Made by a program: the position numbers and the translations under genes | Shown: piece by piece, positions 15,562 to 26,309 of the stretch | Position numbering within the stretch: the first letter of the stretch is position 1 | Layout of the letters: every line of letters begins with the position of its first letter | The notes under the pieces: model-generated | Database searches by the model: none | Seen by the model: the letters and a program-made list of their open reading frames with translations, nothing else | Told to the model about the DNA's origin: nothing | Assembly: GCF_000620165.1 (NCBI RefSeq) | Contig: NZ_JHVN01000001.1 | Location: forward strand, 372,001 to 436,000 | Reading direction: 5' to 3' | DNA length: 64,000 nt | From: Anoxybacillus tepidamans PS2 | GTDB taxonomy: Bacteria; Bacillota; Bacilli; Bacillales; Anoxybacillaceae

Positions 15562-16272
15562 CTAAGGCAAAATCTTCTCCAACAACTCAGCAAAGAAAGA
15601 TTTGACTTCCACTTTTTCTTCCTTTTCGTTTACGACAAAATCGGAAGAAGACATCATATCACTAGATGGTCCGGACGTACTAAGCGCTGGCGGGTTTTTT
15701 TCTTTCTCCGATTTTGGCGCCGCTGTTTCATTTTCTCTTTTTTCCTTTGTCTCTTTCTTCGTTGCCTGTACTGCGTCACTATTTGAAAAATCTAGAAAAC
15801 ATAGAGGCGGAAACAGCACACACCACCAGTTCGCCCCTTTTCCCTCGCCAAGGGTAATTAAAACTGCTTCATACTCACCTGCTGGATAAATGTAATTTCC
15901 GTAAATTTTTGTTGGAAAATGAACATTTCCAAATTGAACATGGTAAGCTTGATCGCTATGCTCCTCTTGCAATACCTTTGCCACCGTTTGTTCGATATCA
16001 GGCAAATGCGATTTAATGACTTGCTTCGCTTGATCGAAAGAGCTTAAATCCGCCACCCACTTATTAATCTGAGCATTGACTGCATCGCGAACCTTTCGCT
16101 TTAACGCTTGATCTTTATCGGAATCGCTGTTAGCTAAAATGCGAAGCCGAATCGCCTCATTCGGAATCATCACTTGCGCGTTCGCTCCGGCTTCCGTTTG
16201 CTGGCCATATACGTTGACAAGCACACCAATCATCAATAGAAATATATATAAAATAATTGCAATTTTTCTCAT
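15562..16272 (-). CDS. spoIIR: Stage II sporulation protein R
   Basis: Forespore-secreted signal that triggers SpoIIGA to process pro-sigma-E in the mother cell. The product has an N-terminal signal or anchor helix (about 6-24) and the SpoIIR domain ('EAIRLRILANSDSDKDQALKR'). The last 60 residues are a low-complexity K/E/S-rich tail. The ATG at 16272 follows AAAGGACGG; 16293 is an alternative start. A sigma-F-like promoter lies upstream, as expected. Confidence 0.93.
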   Translation of the reverse strand: MRKIAIILYIFLLMIGVLVNVYGQQTEAGANAQVMIPNEAIRLRILANSDSDKDQALKRKVRDAVNAQINKWVADLSSFDQAKQVIKSHLPDIEQTVAKVLQEEHSDQAYHVQFGNVHFPTKIYGNYIYPAGEYEAVLITLGEGKGANWWCVLFPPLCFLDFSNSDAVQATKKETKEKRENETAAPKSEKEKNPPALSTSGPSSDMMSSSDFVVNEKEEKVEVKSFFAELLEKILP

Positions 16273-16297
16273 TTGTTTGCACCGTCCTTTCATTCAT

Positions 16298-16327
16298 CAT
16301 TTTGGACAGCACAAACTATTTTTAAAC
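16298..16327 (-). promoter_or_regulatory. sigma-F-like promoter of spoIIR
   Basis: On the minus strand GTTTA (16323-16327) fits the sigma-F -35 GywTA. After a 15-base spacer, GTCCAAAATG (16298-16307) fits the GnnnAnAnT core of the -10. spoIIR is a known sigma-F target in B. subtilis. Confidence 0.6.
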
Positions 16328-16401
16328 TATGAATCTAAAAAAATGCAAAAATAAATTCTAAAATATCATTTTCTTTATTTGCTAGCAGCGTGGCAGCTCA
16401 T

Positions 16402-16457
16402 ATAAAAAAGAAAAATAGCCCCCTCGCTCTTTGCTCCTTTCATTCGTTGGAGGGCTA
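16402..16457 (-). terminator. Terminator of prfA-prmC
   Basis: TAGCCCCCTC (16416-16425) and GAGGGCTA (16450-16457) form an imperfect stem with a long loop; the minus-strand transcript runs into a U-rich tract. It lies just past the prmC stop and upstream of spoIIR. Confidence 0.6.
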
Positions 16458-16476
16458 TAGGTGCTATTTTCATTCA

Positions 16477-17346
16477 TCATTGCTCTATTTCCGCACAAAC
16501 AATCCGGTCTTTTCCATTAATATCAAAAACAACATCAACTCTTGCTTGTGGGAATGTTTGTTTTAGCAGCTCAGCTACCGCTTTTCCCTGCCCCGCACCG
16601 ATTTCAAATGCAACAAGAGCACGTTTTTTTAAGACAAGCGGCAATTCATTCATAAAACGGCGATAAAAATCAAGACCGTCTTTTCCTCCAACAAGCGCCC
16701 TTAGTGGTTCATGGTTTTTCACAACAGGCGAAAGGCAAGCAATGTCACCTTCGGGAATATAAGGGGGATTGGAGACGACGACATCAACTTTGCGTTCCGC
16801 CTGAATGAGCGGCTGCAACAAATCCCCTTGTAAAAAATCGATTTCCGCCCCGAAGCGGTCAGCATTTTCCTTCGCCACCCGCAATGATTCACGGGAAATA
16901 TCGATCGCGCTTACAAGCAAAGCCCGATTTTCTAGCGCAATAGTTATCGCAATGGCTCCGCTGCCCGTTCCGACATCGACCACATCAATTGCTTCTTGTT
17001 GCGGAAAAAACCGCTCGATCCGTTTCAACACTTCGTCAACGAGCTCTTCTGTTTCCGGCCTTGGAATTAGAATTTCCCGATTGACAAGAAACTTGCGTCC
17101 ATAAAATTCTTCTGAACCAATAATGTATTGTACCGGTATATGCTCATAGACATGTTTTTGTACATCTTGAATGAACACTTGCTTAACACGTTCATTCATC
17201 TCTTCCCGCAAGCACGCGAACAGTTGTGCCCGCGTTATTCCTAAATGATGAAGCATTAATAGCTCCGCTACCCGCGCTTCTTTTCCGTTCTCTGTTAAAA
17301 AAGAAGAAGCCCAATGAAGGACTTCGTAAATTTTGTTATGATTCAT
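16477..17346 (-). CDS. prmC: Peptide chain release factor N5-glutamine methyltransferase
   Basis: Methylates the glutamine of the GGQ motif in release factors. 289 aa: helical N-domain, then a SAM-binding Rossmann fold with '[11 protein letters not shown]' and the substrate-glutamine motif 'SNPPY'. The start overlaps the end of prfA, its substrate gene, by 11 bases, giving a tight enzyme-substrate operon. Confidence 0.95.
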   Translation of the reverse strand: MNHNKIYEVLHWASSFLTENGKEARVAELLMLHHLGITRAQLFACLREEMNERVKQVFIQDVQKHVYEHIPVQYIIGSEEFYGRKFLVNREILIPRPETEELVDEVLKRIERFFPQQEAIDVVDVGTGSGAIAITIALENRALLVSAIDISRESLRVAKENADRFGAEIDFLQGDLLQPLIQAERKVDVVVSNPPYIPEGDIACLSPVVKNHEPLRALVGGKDGLDFYRRFMNELPLVLKKRALVAFEIGAGQGKAVAELLKQTFPQARVDVVFDINGKDRIVCAEIEQ

Positions 17347-18412
17347 GGTTCGCCTGCTCCAGCTTCTTCGACTGGTCGTCTAAAATTAGTGCATCAATGA
17401 TCTCATCAAGCTTGCCTTCTAATATTTGATCGAGTTTTTGCAATGTTAGACCGATACGATGATCGGTTACGCGGTTTTGCGGAAAATTGTAAGTTCGAAT
17501 ACGCTCAGAGCGATCTCCCGTTCCCACCGCCTGCTTGCGCGTTTGGTCGTACTCAGCGCGCGCTTCTTGTTGATATTTATCGTAAATGCGAGCGCGCAAT
17601 ACCTTCATCGCTTTTTCTTTGTTTTTAATCTGCGATTTCTCATCTTGGCAAGAAACAACGATTCCTGTTGGAATGTGCGTTAAGCGCACCGCTGACATTG
17701 TCGTATTGACACTTTGCCCACCTGGACCGCTCGAAGCGAAGGTGTCGACGCGAATGTCTTTTTCGTTAATTTCAATTTCGATCTCTTCCATTTCCGGCAA
17801 ACAAGCCACCGTGGCTGTCGATGTATGAATGCGACCGCCTGATTCCGTTTCCGGTACACGCTGAACACGATGGGCGCCGTTTTCAAACTTTAATTTAGAA
17901 TAAGCTCCTTTTCCGTTAATCATAAAGATAATTTCTTTATAACCGCCCAATCCGGTTGGACTTGCTTCGATCACTTCCGTTTTCCAACCTTGCGACTCAG
18001 CATAGCGCGTATACATACGGTACAAATCGCCGGCAAACAACGCGGCTTCTTCACCACCAGCCGCACCGCGAATTTCCATAATAACGTTCTTATCGTCGTT
18101 CGGGTCTTTTGGCAACAGTAATACCTTTAACCTTTCGACAAGCGCTTCTTCGCGCTCCTCGAGTTCACTAATTTCCTCTTTCACCATTTCGCGCATTTCA
18201 GGATCCAATTTTTCTTCTAACATCGCTTTTGCATCTGCAAGCTGCTCGCGAACTGATTTATACTCCCGATAGGTATGCACCGTTTCCTCTAAGTCAGCTT
18301 GTTCTTTTGAATAATCGCGGAGCTTTTTCGGATCATTGATTACTTCTGGATCCATTAATAGTTGATTCAATCGTTCATAGCGCTCTTCTACCGCTTGAAG
18401 ACGTTCAAACAC
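17336..18412 (-). CDS. prfA: Peptide chain release factor 1
   Basis: Recognises UAA/UAG and releases the finished peptide. The GGQ loop '[11 protein letters not shown]' and the codon-reading tripeptide region '[13 protein letters not shown]' (PxT type) identify RF1 rather than RF2. The GTG at 18412 is preferred, with AGAGGTG six bases upstream and the family-like start '[15 protein letters not shown]'; an open frame continues to 18442. 358 aa. Confidence 0.96.
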   Translation of the reverse strand: MFERLQAVEERYERLNQLLMDPEVINDPKKLRDYSKEQADLEETVHTYREYKSVREQLADAKAMLEEKLDPEMREMVKEEISELEEREEALVERLKVLLLPKDPNDDKNVIMEIRGAAGGEEAALFAGDLYRMYTRYAESQGWKTEVIEASPTGLGGYKEIIFMINGKGAYSKLKFENGAHRVQRVPETESGGRIHTSTATVACLPEMEEIEIEINEKDIRVDTFASSGPGGQSVNTTMSAVRLTHIPTGIVVSCQDEKSQIKNKEKAMKVLRARIYDKYQQEARAEYDQTRKQAVGTGDRSERIRTYNFPQNRVTDHRIGLTLQKLDQILEGKLDEIIDALILDDQSKKLEQANHES

Positions 18413-18476
18413 GTGATTCACCTCTGCCTTTGTCCATAACACAGTCTAATTTATAATTATACTACTGTTTTCTAAA

Positions 18477-18499
18477 TAAAAAAAGCCCTACTAAAGGGC
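18477..18499 (-). terminator. Terminator of the YhcN/YlaJ-like lipoprotein gene
   Basis: GCCC (18485-18488) pairs with GGGC (18496-18499) around a 7-base loop, followed on the minus strand by a run of U residues. Short stem but well placed, 8 bases past the stop codon. Confidence 0.6.
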
Positions 18500-18506
18500 A
18501 TTATAG

Positions 18507-18947
18507 TCAATCTATGCGAACACGCATGTTATAATTTGGAATTGATTTAGTAAGCAGTTTGTATAGGCGGGCTTGTTCTTTTTCTCTTTGGCTATCGGAC
18601 ATATTGCGGCGGGTATGGACGGTGACCCACATGTCGTTACCGTTGATCCATACCGATCCCGGTTCATAATTTGTATATTTTCTAACAACCTGCACCGCCT
18701 TGCGAACATCGGCACGATTTGTTTCGCTTCCATGCGTTATGCCGATAAAATTCGGATTTTGATTGGTCTTCTCCGGATCGTCAAAGTGATTATATATCCG
18801 ATCATAATTAGGCTTTGCTTCGTTTCCTGTCATTAACTTTCTTCCATTTTTATCTTCGTTCTGAGCGTGATATTGTGAATCCGTTGGGTTTATCGTACAC
18901 GCTGAAAGAACGATAGCGAAAAGTAACGGCAGTACATATTTCATCAT
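18507..18947 (-). CDS. YhcN/YlaJ-like sporulation lipoprotein
   Basis: 146-aa predicted lipoprotein. A hydrophobic signal ends in the lipobox 'LSAC', with the modified cysteine near residue 17. The mature part has the helix-strand pattern of the YhcN/YlaJ family ('RADVRKAVQVVRKYTNYEPG', 'VWINGNDMWVTVHT'), known as spore-associated proteins. The ATG at 18947 follows GGGAGG by 6 bases. Lies between prfA and tdk. Family call by sequence pattern only. Confidence 0.7.
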   Translation of the reverse strand: MMKYVLPLLFAIVLSACTINPTDSQYHAQNEDKNGRKLMTGNEAKPNYDRIYNHFDDPEKTNQNPNFIGITHGSETNRADVRKAVQVVRKYTNYEPGSVWINGNDMWVTVHTRRNMSDSQREKEQARLYKLLTKSIPNYNMRVRID

Positions 18948-19010
18948 TCGTCGCCTCCCTGCCGTTATCTTTTCCAATCATTGAAGAAATATTGATGGAG
19001 GAATGTTCCA

Positions 19011-19637
19011 TCATCGAGCAATACGCTCATTTGCTGTTTCGTGATGATGCTGCATTTCCGGCTTGTCAGGCACTTCATGATGATGACGGCAGCGCGGCTC
19101 GTATGATTCGCTTGCGCCGACTAAAATGATAGGATCGTGATAAGAAGCCGGTCTGCCATTAATTAATCGCTGCGTGCGGCTTGCTGGGGAACCGCATACA
19201 GTACAAACTGCCTGAAGCTTCGTAACCGATTCAGCAATGGCCATAAGAGTCGGCACCGGACCAAACGGCTCGCCGCGAAAATCTTGGTCAAGTCCAGCCG
19301 CAATAACACGATAGCCCCGATCAGCTAACTTTTGCACAATTTCGACAATTTCTTCATCGAAAAATTGGACTTCGTCAATTGCGATGACATCTGTCTGGTC
19401 TGAAATATATTTCGATATTTCGCGTGCTGAGGCAACAGGAGTCGCGATCACCGATGTGCCATTATGCGATACAACCGCTTCTTCGCTATAACGGTTATCG
19501 ATCATCGGTTTAAATACTTTTACTTCTTGTTTCGCGAACGTTGCACGGCGGATGCGGCGAATCAATTCTTCTGATTTGCCTGAAAACATGCTGCCGCAAA
19601 TCACCTCAAGCCAGCCTGACTGTTTCATTACATACAT
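19011..19637 (-). CDS. tdk: Thymidine kinase
   Basis: Phosphorylates thymidine (and deoxyuridine) for dTTP salvage. 208 aa, type II fold. P-loop 'GSMFSGKS' at 15-22, catalytic glutamate in 'IDEVQFFD', and a C-terminal zinc site ('CTVCG' plus 'CRHHHE'). The start at 19637 follows AAAGGGG and gives the B. subtilis-like '[11 protein letters not shown]'. Follows the rpmE terminator. Confidence 0.95.
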   Translation of the reverse strand: MYVMKQSGWLEVICGSMFSGKSEELIRRIRRATFAKQEVKVFKPMIDNRYSEEAVVSHNGTSVIATPVASAREISKYISDQTDVIAIDEVQFFDEEIVEIVQKLADRGYRVIAAGLDQDFRGEPFGPVPTLMAIAESVTKLQAVCTVCGSPASRTQRLINGRPASYHDPIILVGASESYEPRCRHHHEVPDKPEMQHHHETANERIAR

Positions 19638-19670
19638 CGGGGCTTCCCCTTTCTTTTCCAACCTTTACGA

Positions 19671-19710
19671 AAAAACAGGCAAGTGAAAAATTTTCGCTTG
19701 CCTGTTTTTT
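19671..19710 (-). terminator. Terminator of rpmE
   Basis: CAGGCAAG (19676-19683) pairs with CTTGCCTG (19697-19704), extended inward by GAAAA/TTTTC and outward by A and T tracts. A long, strong hairpin followed by U residues on the minus strand. Confidence 0.85.
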
Positions 19711-19772
19711 GTGTTTATTAATGGACGGTCATTATTAGCGCAGCGTAAATCAATTATGCTGCCTTCGATTTT

Positions 19773-19973
19773 TTATTTAAGGCCGTATTTTTTGTTGAAT
19801 TTATCAACACGTCCTGCAGCAGAAGCGAATTTTTGACGTCCTGTGTAGAATGGATGGCACTCAGAGCAAATCTCTACTCGCACTTCATCTTTCACAGAAC
19901 CGCTTTCGAATTCGTTTCCGCAAGCACATTTTACCATGACTTTTTTGTACTCAGGATGAATTCCTGCTTTCAT
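19773..19973 (-). CDS. rpmE: 50S ribosomal protein L31, zinc-binding type
   Basis: 66-aa ribosomal protein at the central protuberance. The zinc ligands C16, C18, C36 and C39 are all present, so this is the Zn-containing (C+) form and not the Zn-free paralogue induced under zinc starvation. The C-terminus '[19 protein letters not shown]' is typical. It has its own promoter, a leader of about 90 bases, and a terminator. Confidence 0.97.
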   Translation of the reverse strand: MKAGIHPEYKKVMVKCACGNEFESGSVKDEVRVEICSECHPFYTGRQKFASAAGRVDKFNKKYGLK

Positions 19974-19979
19974 TTCTTT

Positions 19980-20063
19980 TCATCTCCTTCCGCCCTGAAT
20001 CATTTCGAAACAGAGTTTCTCTATCGTTGTGAGTCATTTCTCACCGTTTAACAAAACACACAT
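19980..20063 (-). ncRNA. rpmE 5' leader, possible L31 autoregulatory structure
   Basis: The predicted leader holds two small hairpins read on the minus strand: GTGAG with CTCAC (20029-20044) and AGAG with CTCT (20012-20022), before the ribosome-binding site. Structured L31 leaders are described in Firmicutes. I cannot confirm a match to that family from the sequence alone. Confidence 0.35.
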
Positions 20064-20069
20064 GACAAA

Positions 20070-20098
20070 ATTATAGCAAGGGTGCCTTTGTTTTGCAA
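20070..20098 (-). promoter_or_regulatory. sigma-A promoter of rpmE
   Basis: -35 TTGCAA (20093-20098) and -10 TATAAT (20070-20075) on the minus strand with 17-base spacing, immediately downstream of rho. Confidence 0.75.
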
Positions 20099-20102
20099 CT
20101 GG

Positions 20103-21374
20103 TTATTTTTTTATTCCCACAGTTTTCCATTCCTCATCTAACATGCTGAAAAATTCCTCGTTTGTCTTTGTTTGGCGAAGCTTATTTAAGAAACGGTCAG
20201 TAAAGTCCGGTGTGTCTGACATCGTTTTTCGAATAGTCCACAACTTTTCTAAATGTTCTTTTGGAATAAGCAATTCTTCCTTGCGCGTACCGGAGCGGCG
20301 AATATCAATAGCTGGGAAGATTCGCCGTTCAGCAAGCGAACGGTCTAAATGCAATTCCATGTTTCCAGTTCCTTTGAATTCTTCATAAATGACATCGTCC
20401 ATGCGCGATCCGGTATCGACAAGTGCTGTTGCTAAAATCGTTAAGCTGCCGCCTTCTTCAATATTGCGTGCTGCTCCAAAAAATCGTTTCGGTCGGTGGA
20501 ACGCGGCTGGGTCGATTCCCCCGGAAAGCGTGCGTCCACTAGGCGGAATGACTAAGTTGTAGGCGCGTGCAAGGCGGGTAATGCTGTCCATCAAAATAAC
20601 AACATCACGCTTATGTTCGACGAGACGCATAGCGCGCTCTAATACAAGCTCAGCCACCTTAATATGGTTCTCCGGCACCTCATCAAATGTAGAACTTACA
20701 ACGTCCCCCGCAACTGAACGCTCGATATCTGTAACCTCCTCAGGACGTTCATCAATAAGAAGAACGATAAGCTCCACATCCGGATGATTCGTCGTAATGC
20801 TGTTAGCAATTTCTTTCAAGAGCATTGTTTTTCCTGCTTTTGGAGGGGCGACAATCAGTCCGCGCTGTCCAAAACCAACTGGGGCGATCAAATCCATAAT
20901 TCGCGTCGATAATTTATCGGATGTGGTTTCTAATTTCATTTGGCGGTTCGGATAAAGAGGAGTTAGTGCAGGAAAATGAACGCGTTCTTTGGCAATTTCC
21001 GGGTCTTCCCCGTTGACCGCTTCAACATGAAGAAGTCCGTAATAGCGCTCATTTTCCTTTGGAGGACGAACCTTTCCAGAAACTTTATCCCCATTTCTTA
21101 AATCAAAGCGGCGAATTTGCGATGCAGAAATGTAAATATCTTCCGAGCTCGGTGAATAGTTGATTGGACGCAAAAACCCAAAGCCTTCTGATTGAATGAT
21201 TTCGAGCACGCCTTCCATAAACAATAGTCCATCTTGTTCTGCCTGTGCTTTTAAAATAGCGAAAATAAGCTCTTTTTTTGTGAGTTTGCTGTAGTAAGAA
21301 ATTTTATATTGCCGAGCCAGTTCATACAGCTCTTTTAGTTTCATATTTTCTAATACCGAAATTGTTAAGTCCAT
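20103..21374 (-). CDS. rho: Transcription termination factor Rho
   Basis: RNA-dependent ATPase hexamer that ends untranslated transcripts. 423 aa: N-terminal helical domain ('[20 protein letters not shown]'), cold-shock-like RNA-binding domain (about 50-130), then the RecA-type motor with Walker A '[11 protein letters not shown]' and the Q/R loops. Very close to B. subtilis Rho as I recall it. Lies upstream of rpmE and downstream of glpX. Confidence 0.97.
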   Translation of the reverse strand: MDLTISVLENMKLKELYELARQYKISYYSKLTKKELIFAILKAQAEQDGLLFMEGVLEIIQSEGFGFLRPINYSPSSEDIYISASQIRRFDLRNGDKVSGKVRPPKENERYYGLLHVEAVNGEDPEIAKERVHFPALTPLYPNRQMKLETTSDKLSTRIMDLIAPVGFGQRGLIVAPPKAGKTMLLKEIANSITTNHPDVELIVLLIDERPEEVTDIERSVAGDVVSSTFDEVPENHIKVAELVLERAMRLVEHKRDVVILMDSITRLARAYNLVIPPSGRTLSGGIDPAAFHRPKRFFGAARNIEEGGSLTILATALVDTGSRMDDVIYEEFKGTGNMELHLDRSLAERRIFPAIDIRRSGTRKEELLIPKEHLEKLWTIRKTMSDTPDFTDRFLNKLRQTKTNEEFFSMLDEEWKTVGIKK

Positions 21375-21589
21375 TTCGACACCACACTTTTACTATTTTT
21401 CGTTTTCTCCCATGTATACCAAAAAGGGTTTATGAAATAAGTTATGGATGGGATGAAAGAAGGTCATGAAGGTTTACAGTTTAAGAAGCAAAAATCGCAG
21501 AGCTTATTTTATGTACACACAGCATGACTATTTTACCCTTTTTCCTGTTTTTTAATCAACACATTTTTATTTTATTGCTCTATATTAAG

Positions 21590-21626
21590 AAAGAAGCGAG
21601 GGAGATATTGCATCTGCGCCTCGCTT
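21590..21626 (-). terminator. Terminator of glpX
   Basis: AAGCGAGG (21594-21601) pairs with CCTCGCTT (21619-21626); the minus-strand transcript continues into CUUUCUU. It starts eight bases past the glpX stop. The remaining 21375-21589 rho leader region shows no gene. Confidence 0.7.
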
Positions 21627-21633
21627 ACATCGT

Positions 21634-22599
21634 TTATGGTTTGATGACTAAGTTAGGTTTTTTCTTCAAGCTATGGCGTCCATCTATAAAACGAACCGTT
21701 CCTGATTTAGCTCGCATGACAACTGAATGAGTCTCCCCGTAAGATCCTTTAAATTGCACTCCTCGTAGCAACTCACCATCAGTAACTCCCGTTGCAGCAA
21801 AAATCGCATCATCACCTTTTACTAAATCTTCCATGCGCAATACTTTGTTGACGTCGAGCCCCATTTTTTTGCAACGTTCTAATTCGGCATCATTCTGCGG
21901 TAACAGCTTTCCTTGAATTTCGCCGCCTAAACATTTGAGTGCAACGGCCGCCAGCACTCCCTCCGGCGCACCGCCCGAACCAAACAAGATGTCAACACCA
22001 GTATGATCAAATGCTGTATTAATCGCTGCTGCAACGTCTCCATCATTAATAAGTTTAATGCGAGCACCAGCCTCACGCAATTGGGCAATAATATGTTCAT
22101 GGCGCGGACGGTTTAGCACGATAGCCACTACATCTTCAATATCTTTGTTTTTTGCTTTAGCAACCGCTTTCAAATTATCAATAATTGGTGCATTAATATC
22201 AATCATGCCAACAGCTTCCGGTCCAACCGCAATTTTATCCATATACATATCAGGGGCGTGAAGCAGGTTTCCATGATCAGCTACAGCTACTACAGCTAAC
22301 GCATTCCATCCTCCCGAAGCGACAATGTTTGTTCCTTCAAGCGGATCCACAGCTACATCGACACGCGGTCCATAGCCGTTTCCAAGCTTCTCACCAATAT
22401 ATAACATCGGTGCTTCATCCATTTCCCCTTCCCCGATGACGACAGTCCCTTTCATCGGGATCGTATCGAACACATCGCGCATAGCCGATGTAGCCGCGCC
22501 ATCCGCTTCGTCCTTTTTCCCCCGCCCCATCCAGCGGGCAGCAGCTAATGCAGCTGCCTCAGTCACACGAACAAGTTCCATTGATAAACTTCTTTCCAT
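21634..22599 (-). CDS. glpX: Fructose-1,6-bisphosphatase, class II
   Basis: Hydrolyses fructose 1,6-bisphosphate in gluconeogenesis. 321 aa of the lithium-sensitive phosphatase fold, with metal-binding '[11 protein letters not shown]' and 'DPLEGTN' and the C-terminal '[18 protein letters not shown]'. Lies between murAB and rho as in B. subtilis, close to fba and tal, so several central-carbon genes are grouped here. Confidence 0.95.
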   Translation of the reverse strand: MERSLSMELVRVTEAAALAAARWMGRGKKDEADGAATSAMRDVFDTIPMKGTVVIGEGEMDEAPMLYIGEKLGNGYGPRVDVAVDPLEGTNIVASGGWNALAVVAVADHGNLLHAPDMYMDKIAVGPEAVGMIDINAPIIDNLKAVAKAKNKDIEDVVAIVLNRPRHEHIIAQLREAGARIKLINDGDVAAAINTAFDHTGVDILFGSGGAPEGVLAAVALKCLGGEIQGKLLPQNDAELERCKKMGLDVNKVLRMEDLVKGDDAIFAATGVTDGELLRGVQFKGSYGETHSVVMRAKSGTVRFIDGRHSLKKKPNLVIKP

Positions 22600-22627
22600 T
22601 GTAACTTCTCCCTCTCCCCTTAGTTGT

Positions 22628-23914
22628 CTAAGAATTTTGCATTTGTTCGATTTCTTGATCAGTCATTTTTTCCCGCCAAATTGTTGCTCCTAACCCTGTC
22701 AGTTTCTCGACAAGACGGCTATATCCGCGGTCAATATGATCAATGCCAGTGATTTCCGTTAATCCTTCCGCCATTAAACCAGCAATGACAAGCGATGCAC
22801 CAGCCCGCAAGTCACTTGCCTTCACTTTCGCTCCTTGCAACGATACAGGGCCTGTCACAATCGCCGAGCGTCCTTCAACCTTAATGTTAGCATTCATTCT
22901 GCGCAATTCGTCAATATGCTTAAAGCGCGCATTGTAAATCGTGTCAGTAACGACGCTCGTCCCATTTGCTTTTGTTAATAGAGACGTAAATGGCTGCTGC
23001 AAGTCGGTTGGAAATCCAGGGTAAACAAGCGTTTTGATATCTACCGCTTTCATTTGGGACGCACCCATTACCAATATTTGATCATCATTTGTTTCCACAT
23101 GTACGCCCATTTCGCGCAATTTCGCTGTCAGCGACTCCAGATGTTGAGGAATAACATTATCAATAATCACTTCTTTGCCCATCGCTGCTGAGGCGATCAT
23201 AAAAGTTCCAGCCTCGATTCGGTCAGGAATAATAGAATGACGGCATCCAGATAATCGCTCTACTCCGTCGATGCGAATGATATCTGTTCCAGCACCTTTA
23301 ATTTTTGCACCCATATTCGACAAGAGTGTTGCGACATCAATAATTTCTGGTTCTTTAGCGGCATTTTCAATAATAGTGCGTCCTTTGGCGAGCACAGCTG
23401 CCAGCATAATGTTAATGGTCGCCCCTACGCTCACCACGTCTAGATAAATGCGGGCGCCGTGCAATTCATCCGCACGCAGGTAAATAGCCCCTTGCTCATT
23501 TGTCACCTTAACTCCTAATGCTTCAAATCCTTTAATATGTTGATCAATTGGGCGCGGGCCTAAATGGCAGCCACCGGGCAAGCCGATGACCGCCTTTTTA
23601 AATCGCCCGATCATTGCCCCCATCAAATAGTAGGAAGCGCGTAGCTTTTTTACTCTCCCGTTTGGAAGAGGCATCGACACAATATTTGTCGGATCAATTG
23701 TCGCTTCCTTGCCGTTAAAATGAAACGTGCCGCCAATTTCTTCAATTAATTCTCCCAATACACGAACATCTGAAATATCCGGCAACCCTTCAATTGTCAC
23801 TGGCGAGTCAGCGAGAATCGTCGCTGGAATTAATGCAACAGCACTATTTTTTGCCCCGCTTACCCTCACCGTTCCTTGCAAAGGGTCGCCTCCGATGATT
23901 TTTAACTTTTCCAT
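22628..23914 (-). CDS. murAB: UDP-N-acetylglucosamine 1-carboxyvinyltransferase
   Basis: First committed step of peptidoglycan synthesis: transfer of enolpyruvate from PEP to UDP-GlcNAc; fosfomycin target. 428 aa. The catalytic cysteine is C116 in '[11 protein letters not shown]'. The ATG at 23914 follows GGAAGGGAG. The genomic position (between tal and glpX) matches B. subtilis murAB/murZ, so a murAA paralogue probably exists elsewhere. Confidence 0.94.
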   Translation of the reverse strand: MEKLKIIGGDPLQGTVRVSGAKNSAVALIPATILADSPVTIEGLPDISDVRVLGELIEEIGGTFHFNGKEATIDPTNIVSMPLPNGRVKKLRASYYLMGAMIGRFKKAVIGLPGGCHLGPRPIDQHIKGFEALGVKVTNEQGAIYLRADELHGARIYLDVVSVGATINIMLAAVLAKGRTIIENAAKEPEIIDVATLLSNMGAKIKGAGTDIIRIDGVERLSGCRHSIIPDRIEAGTFMIASAAMGKEVIIDNVIPQHLESLTAKLREMGVHVETNDDQILVMGASQMKAVDIKTLVYPGFPTDLQQPFTSLLTKANGTSVVTDTIYNARFKHIDELRRMNANIKVEGRSAIVTGPVSLQGAKVKASDLRAGASLVIAGLMAEGLTEITGIDHIDRGYSRLVEKLTGLGATIWREKMTDQEIEQMQNS

Positions 23915-23999
23915 TATAGTCTCCCTTCCAGCGAAGATGCCTTGCACTTGCGCGAATTTTAAAGGAAACATTTACAGTTTAGACAAAAATGGACGATTT

Positions 24000-24647
24000 C
24001 TATCGTTGTTTTTGCTGATTCCAGTCAGCTAAAAATTTTTCGATTCCTTGATCGGTAAGCGGATGCTGGAACAATTGCATTAACACTTTGTAAGGAACGG
24101 TCGCAATATGCGCGCCTCTTAATGCAGCTTCCGTCACATGAAGCGGGTGGCGGATCGAAGCGGCGATAATTTCCGTATCGATGCCGTGAATATCAAAGAT
24201 GTTGGCAATCGTTGAAATGAGCTCTAAGCCATTATGACCGATATCGTCGAGGCGGCCAAGAAACGGCGATACGTATGTTGCTCCTGCACGTGCTGCTAAC
24301 AACGCTTGGTTTGCTGTAAAAATAAGTGTAACGTTCGTTTTAATTCCTTTTTCACTAAACACTTTAACTGCTTTAAGCCCTTCTGGTGTCATCGGCACCT
24401 TAATTGTAATATTCGGGGCAATTTTCGCTAACTCTTCCCCTTCCTCGATCATTCCTTTTGCGTCTGTGGAAATAACTTCAGCGCTCACTGATCCCGATAC
24501 AATAGCAGTGATTTCACGAAGGCGGTCATGAAAAGAAATATTTTCTTTCGCCACAAGGCTCGGGTTTGTCGTTACTCCCGCCAAAACCCCTAATTCATTC
24601 GCTTTTTTAATCTCTTCTAAATTAGCCGTATCAATAAAAAACTTCAT
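24000..24647 (-). CDS. tal: Transaldolase
   Basis: Transfers dihydroxyacetone units between sugar phosphates in the pentose phosphate pathway. 215 aa, the short TalC/fructose-6-phosphate-aldolase-like type. The Schiff-base lysine is K83 in '[10 protein letters not shown]'. The open frame runs to 24860, but the ATG at 24647 sits behind a perfect GGAGG and gives the family start '[13 protein letters not shown]'. Follows fba, same strand. Confidence 0.95.
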   Translation of the reverse strand: MKFFIDTANLEEIKKANELGVLAGVTTNPSLVAKENISFHDRLREITAIVSGSVSAEVISTDAKGMIEEGEELAKIAPNITIKVPMTPEGLKAVKVFSEKGIKTNVTLIFTANQALLAARAGATYVSPFLGRLDDIGHNGLELISTIANIFDIHGIDTEIIAASIRHPLHVTEAALRGAHIATVPYKVLMQLFQHPLTDQGIEKFLADWNQQKQR

Positions 24648-24732
24648 CGACTTATCCTCCCAAATGACATTGTAAGGAAATGAAACAAAACCGCTCGTTT
24701 CAGCGCGCGGCCAAAACGATGCGGCTATGCGA

Positions 24733-25593
24733 TTACAACGCTTTTCCTGAAGAACCGAACTCGCGCATTTTGCCGATAACCGTTGCTTTAATCGCGTCGC
24801 GTCCCGGACCGATATATTTGCGCGGATCGTATACTTTTTCGTCTTTTGCCAATATTTCACGAACGACCTTTGTGAAAGCTATTTGGTTTTCTGTATTGAC
24901 GTTAATTTTTGAAGTGCCAAGCGAAATAGCACGTTGAATTTGTTCTGTCGGAATGCCAGTGCCGCCATGTAATACAAGCGGAACATTCGTTAAGTCACGA
25001 ATAATTTCCATTTCTTTAAAACCTAATTTTGGTTCTCCCTTGTAAGGGCCGTGAACAGAACCGAGGGCAGGCGCTAAGCAATCAATGTCTGTACGTTTCA
25101 CAAGCTCTTCGCACTCTTTCGGGTCAGCATAGATAATACCGTCAGCAACAACATCATCCTCTTGTCCACCGACTGTACCAAGTTCTGCCTCTACCGATAC
25201 GCCACGTGCATGAGCATATTCGACAACTTGTGAAGTAATTTGGACATTTTCTTCAAATGGATGATGAGAGGCGTCAATCATAACAGATGTAAAACCAGCA
25301 TCAATAGCGGCTTTACACTTTTCAAAGCTAGAGCCATGGTCGAGGTGAATCGCAACAGGAACAGAAATATTCATATCTTCCATTAAACCTTTGACCATGT
25401 TGACAACTGTTTTAAAGCCGCCCATGTAGCGAGCCGCTCCTTCTGATACGCCGAGAATAACTGGAGACTTCTCTTCTTCAGCAGCAGCTAAAATGGCTTG
25501 TGTCCATTCCAAATTGTTAATATTAAACTGCCCCACCGCATATTTTTCCGCCAACGCTTTGTTTAGCATTTCTTTCATTGACACTAAAGGCAT
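24733..25593 (-). CDS. fba: Fructose-bisphosphate aldolase, class II
   Basis: Zinc aldolase of glycolysis and gluconeogenesis: cleaves fructose 1,6-bisphosphate to DHAP and glyceraldehyde 3-phosphate. 286 aa. Catalytic D85 and zinc ligand H86 in 'HLDHGS', with '[10 protein letters not shown]' later. The ATG at 25593 follows GGAGG; an upstream 26-codon extension is rejected. Confidence 0.96.
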   Translation of the reverse strand: MPLVSMKEMLNKALAEKYAVGQFNINNLEWTQAILAAAEEEKSPVILGVSEGAARYMGGFKTVVNMVKGLMEDMNISVPVAIHLDHGSSFEKCKAAIDAGFTSVMIDASHHPFEENVQITSQVVEYAHARGVSVEAELGTVGGQEDDVVADGIIYADPKECEELVKRTDIDCLAPALGSVHGPYKGEPKLGFKEMEIIRDLTNVPLVLHGGTGIPTEQIQRAISLGTSKINVNTENQIAFTKVVREILAKDEKVYDPRKYIGPGRDAIKATVIGKMREFGSSGKAL

Positions 25594-25695
25594 GATAAGA
25601 TCCTCCTTACTCATTAGACTTCGCCCTTCACAAAAAGGGAGGCTATGCGTAGCATCGCCGAAATGAGCCAAAATATGTATAAAAGAAAGGCGTGC

Positions 25696-25734
25696 TTCGT
25701 TCTTACGTTATAAGCATACCAACTTACGAACGAA
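25696..25734 (-). terminator. Hairpin after spo0F, weak terminator
   Basis: TTCGTTCTTACGT (25696-25708) and ACTTACGAACGAA (25722-25734) pair at 11 of 13 positions. The downstream minus-strand sequence is only moderately U-rich. It probably ends or attenuates the spo0F transcript before fba. Confidence 0.45.
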
Positions 25735-25781
25735 ACAGCAACATTATGGGCCTGTTCGAATTTTAAAAAAGTTTGTTGAAG

Positions 25782-26144
25782 TTATGCTGAAATATATTTT
25801 TTGACCGCCTCGCGCAGCTCATCAATATCAAACGGTTTGGCAAAATGCATAATCGCCCCTAGTTCCTTTGTTTCTTGGATCATATCAAGCTCGCCGTATG
25901 CTGTCATGATAATCACCTTAATGTATTGATTCATCGCTTTAATTCGTTTTAATATTTCAATGCCGTCCATGCCAGGAATTTTCATATCTAACAATACTAA
26001 ATCCGGTTGGTGCTTTTGAACAATTTCTAACGCTTGTACTCCATTGGCTGCCTGAAAAGTTGTATAACCTTCCCTTTGAAACACTTCATTTAATAAAATT
26101 CGGATTCCATATTGATCGTCAACAATTAAAAGCTTGTTCCCCAT
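25782..26144 (-). CDS. spo0F: Sporulation phosphorelay response regulator Spo0F
   Basis: Single-domain receiver that takes phosphate from sporulation kinases and passes it to Spo0B. 120 aa with no output domain. The acidic pocket is D9/D10, the phosphorylated residue D53 in 'LLDMKIPG', and T81 and K103 complete the active site. Its genomic neighbours (fba, ywjG, pyrG) match B. subtilis, and a sigma-H-like promoter lies upstream. Confidence 0.97.
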   Translation of the reverse strand: MGNKLLIVDDQYGIRILLNEVFQREGYTTFQAANGVQALEIVQKHQPDLVLLDMKIPGMDGIEILKRIKAMNQYIKVIIMTAYGELDMIQETKELGAIMHFAKPFDIDELREAVKKYISA

Positions 26145-26183
26145 CTGTTATGCACCTCTATTCTTTGTTTTCCTATCTGTAAT

Positions 26184-26212
26184 AAATTCGCATTTTGTTT
26201 TATTTTTCCTTC
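26184..26212 (-). promoter_or_regulatory. sigma-H-like promoter of spo0F
   Basis: On the minus strand GAAGGAAAA (26204-26212) fits the sigma-H -35 RnAGGAwww, and TGCGAATTT (26184-26192) fits RnnGAATww with one mismatch, with an 11-base spacer. spo0F is a known sigma-H target in B. subtilis. Confidence 0.6.
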
Positions 26213-26255
26213 CTTTTCTTATACGATTATCAATAAATAACATACAGTAAAATGG

Positions 26256-26283
26256 TTGTTTTCCTAAACAAATGAAGTATACT
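26256..26283 (+). promoter_or_regulatory. sigma-A-type promoter of ywjG
   Basis: -35 TTGTTT (26256-26261), 16-base spacer, -10 TATACT (26278-26283). It points away from spo0F toward ywjG. Confidence 0.5.
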
Positions 26284-26309
26284 GTAATCGTTAGAAGGAA
26301 GGTGAAACA

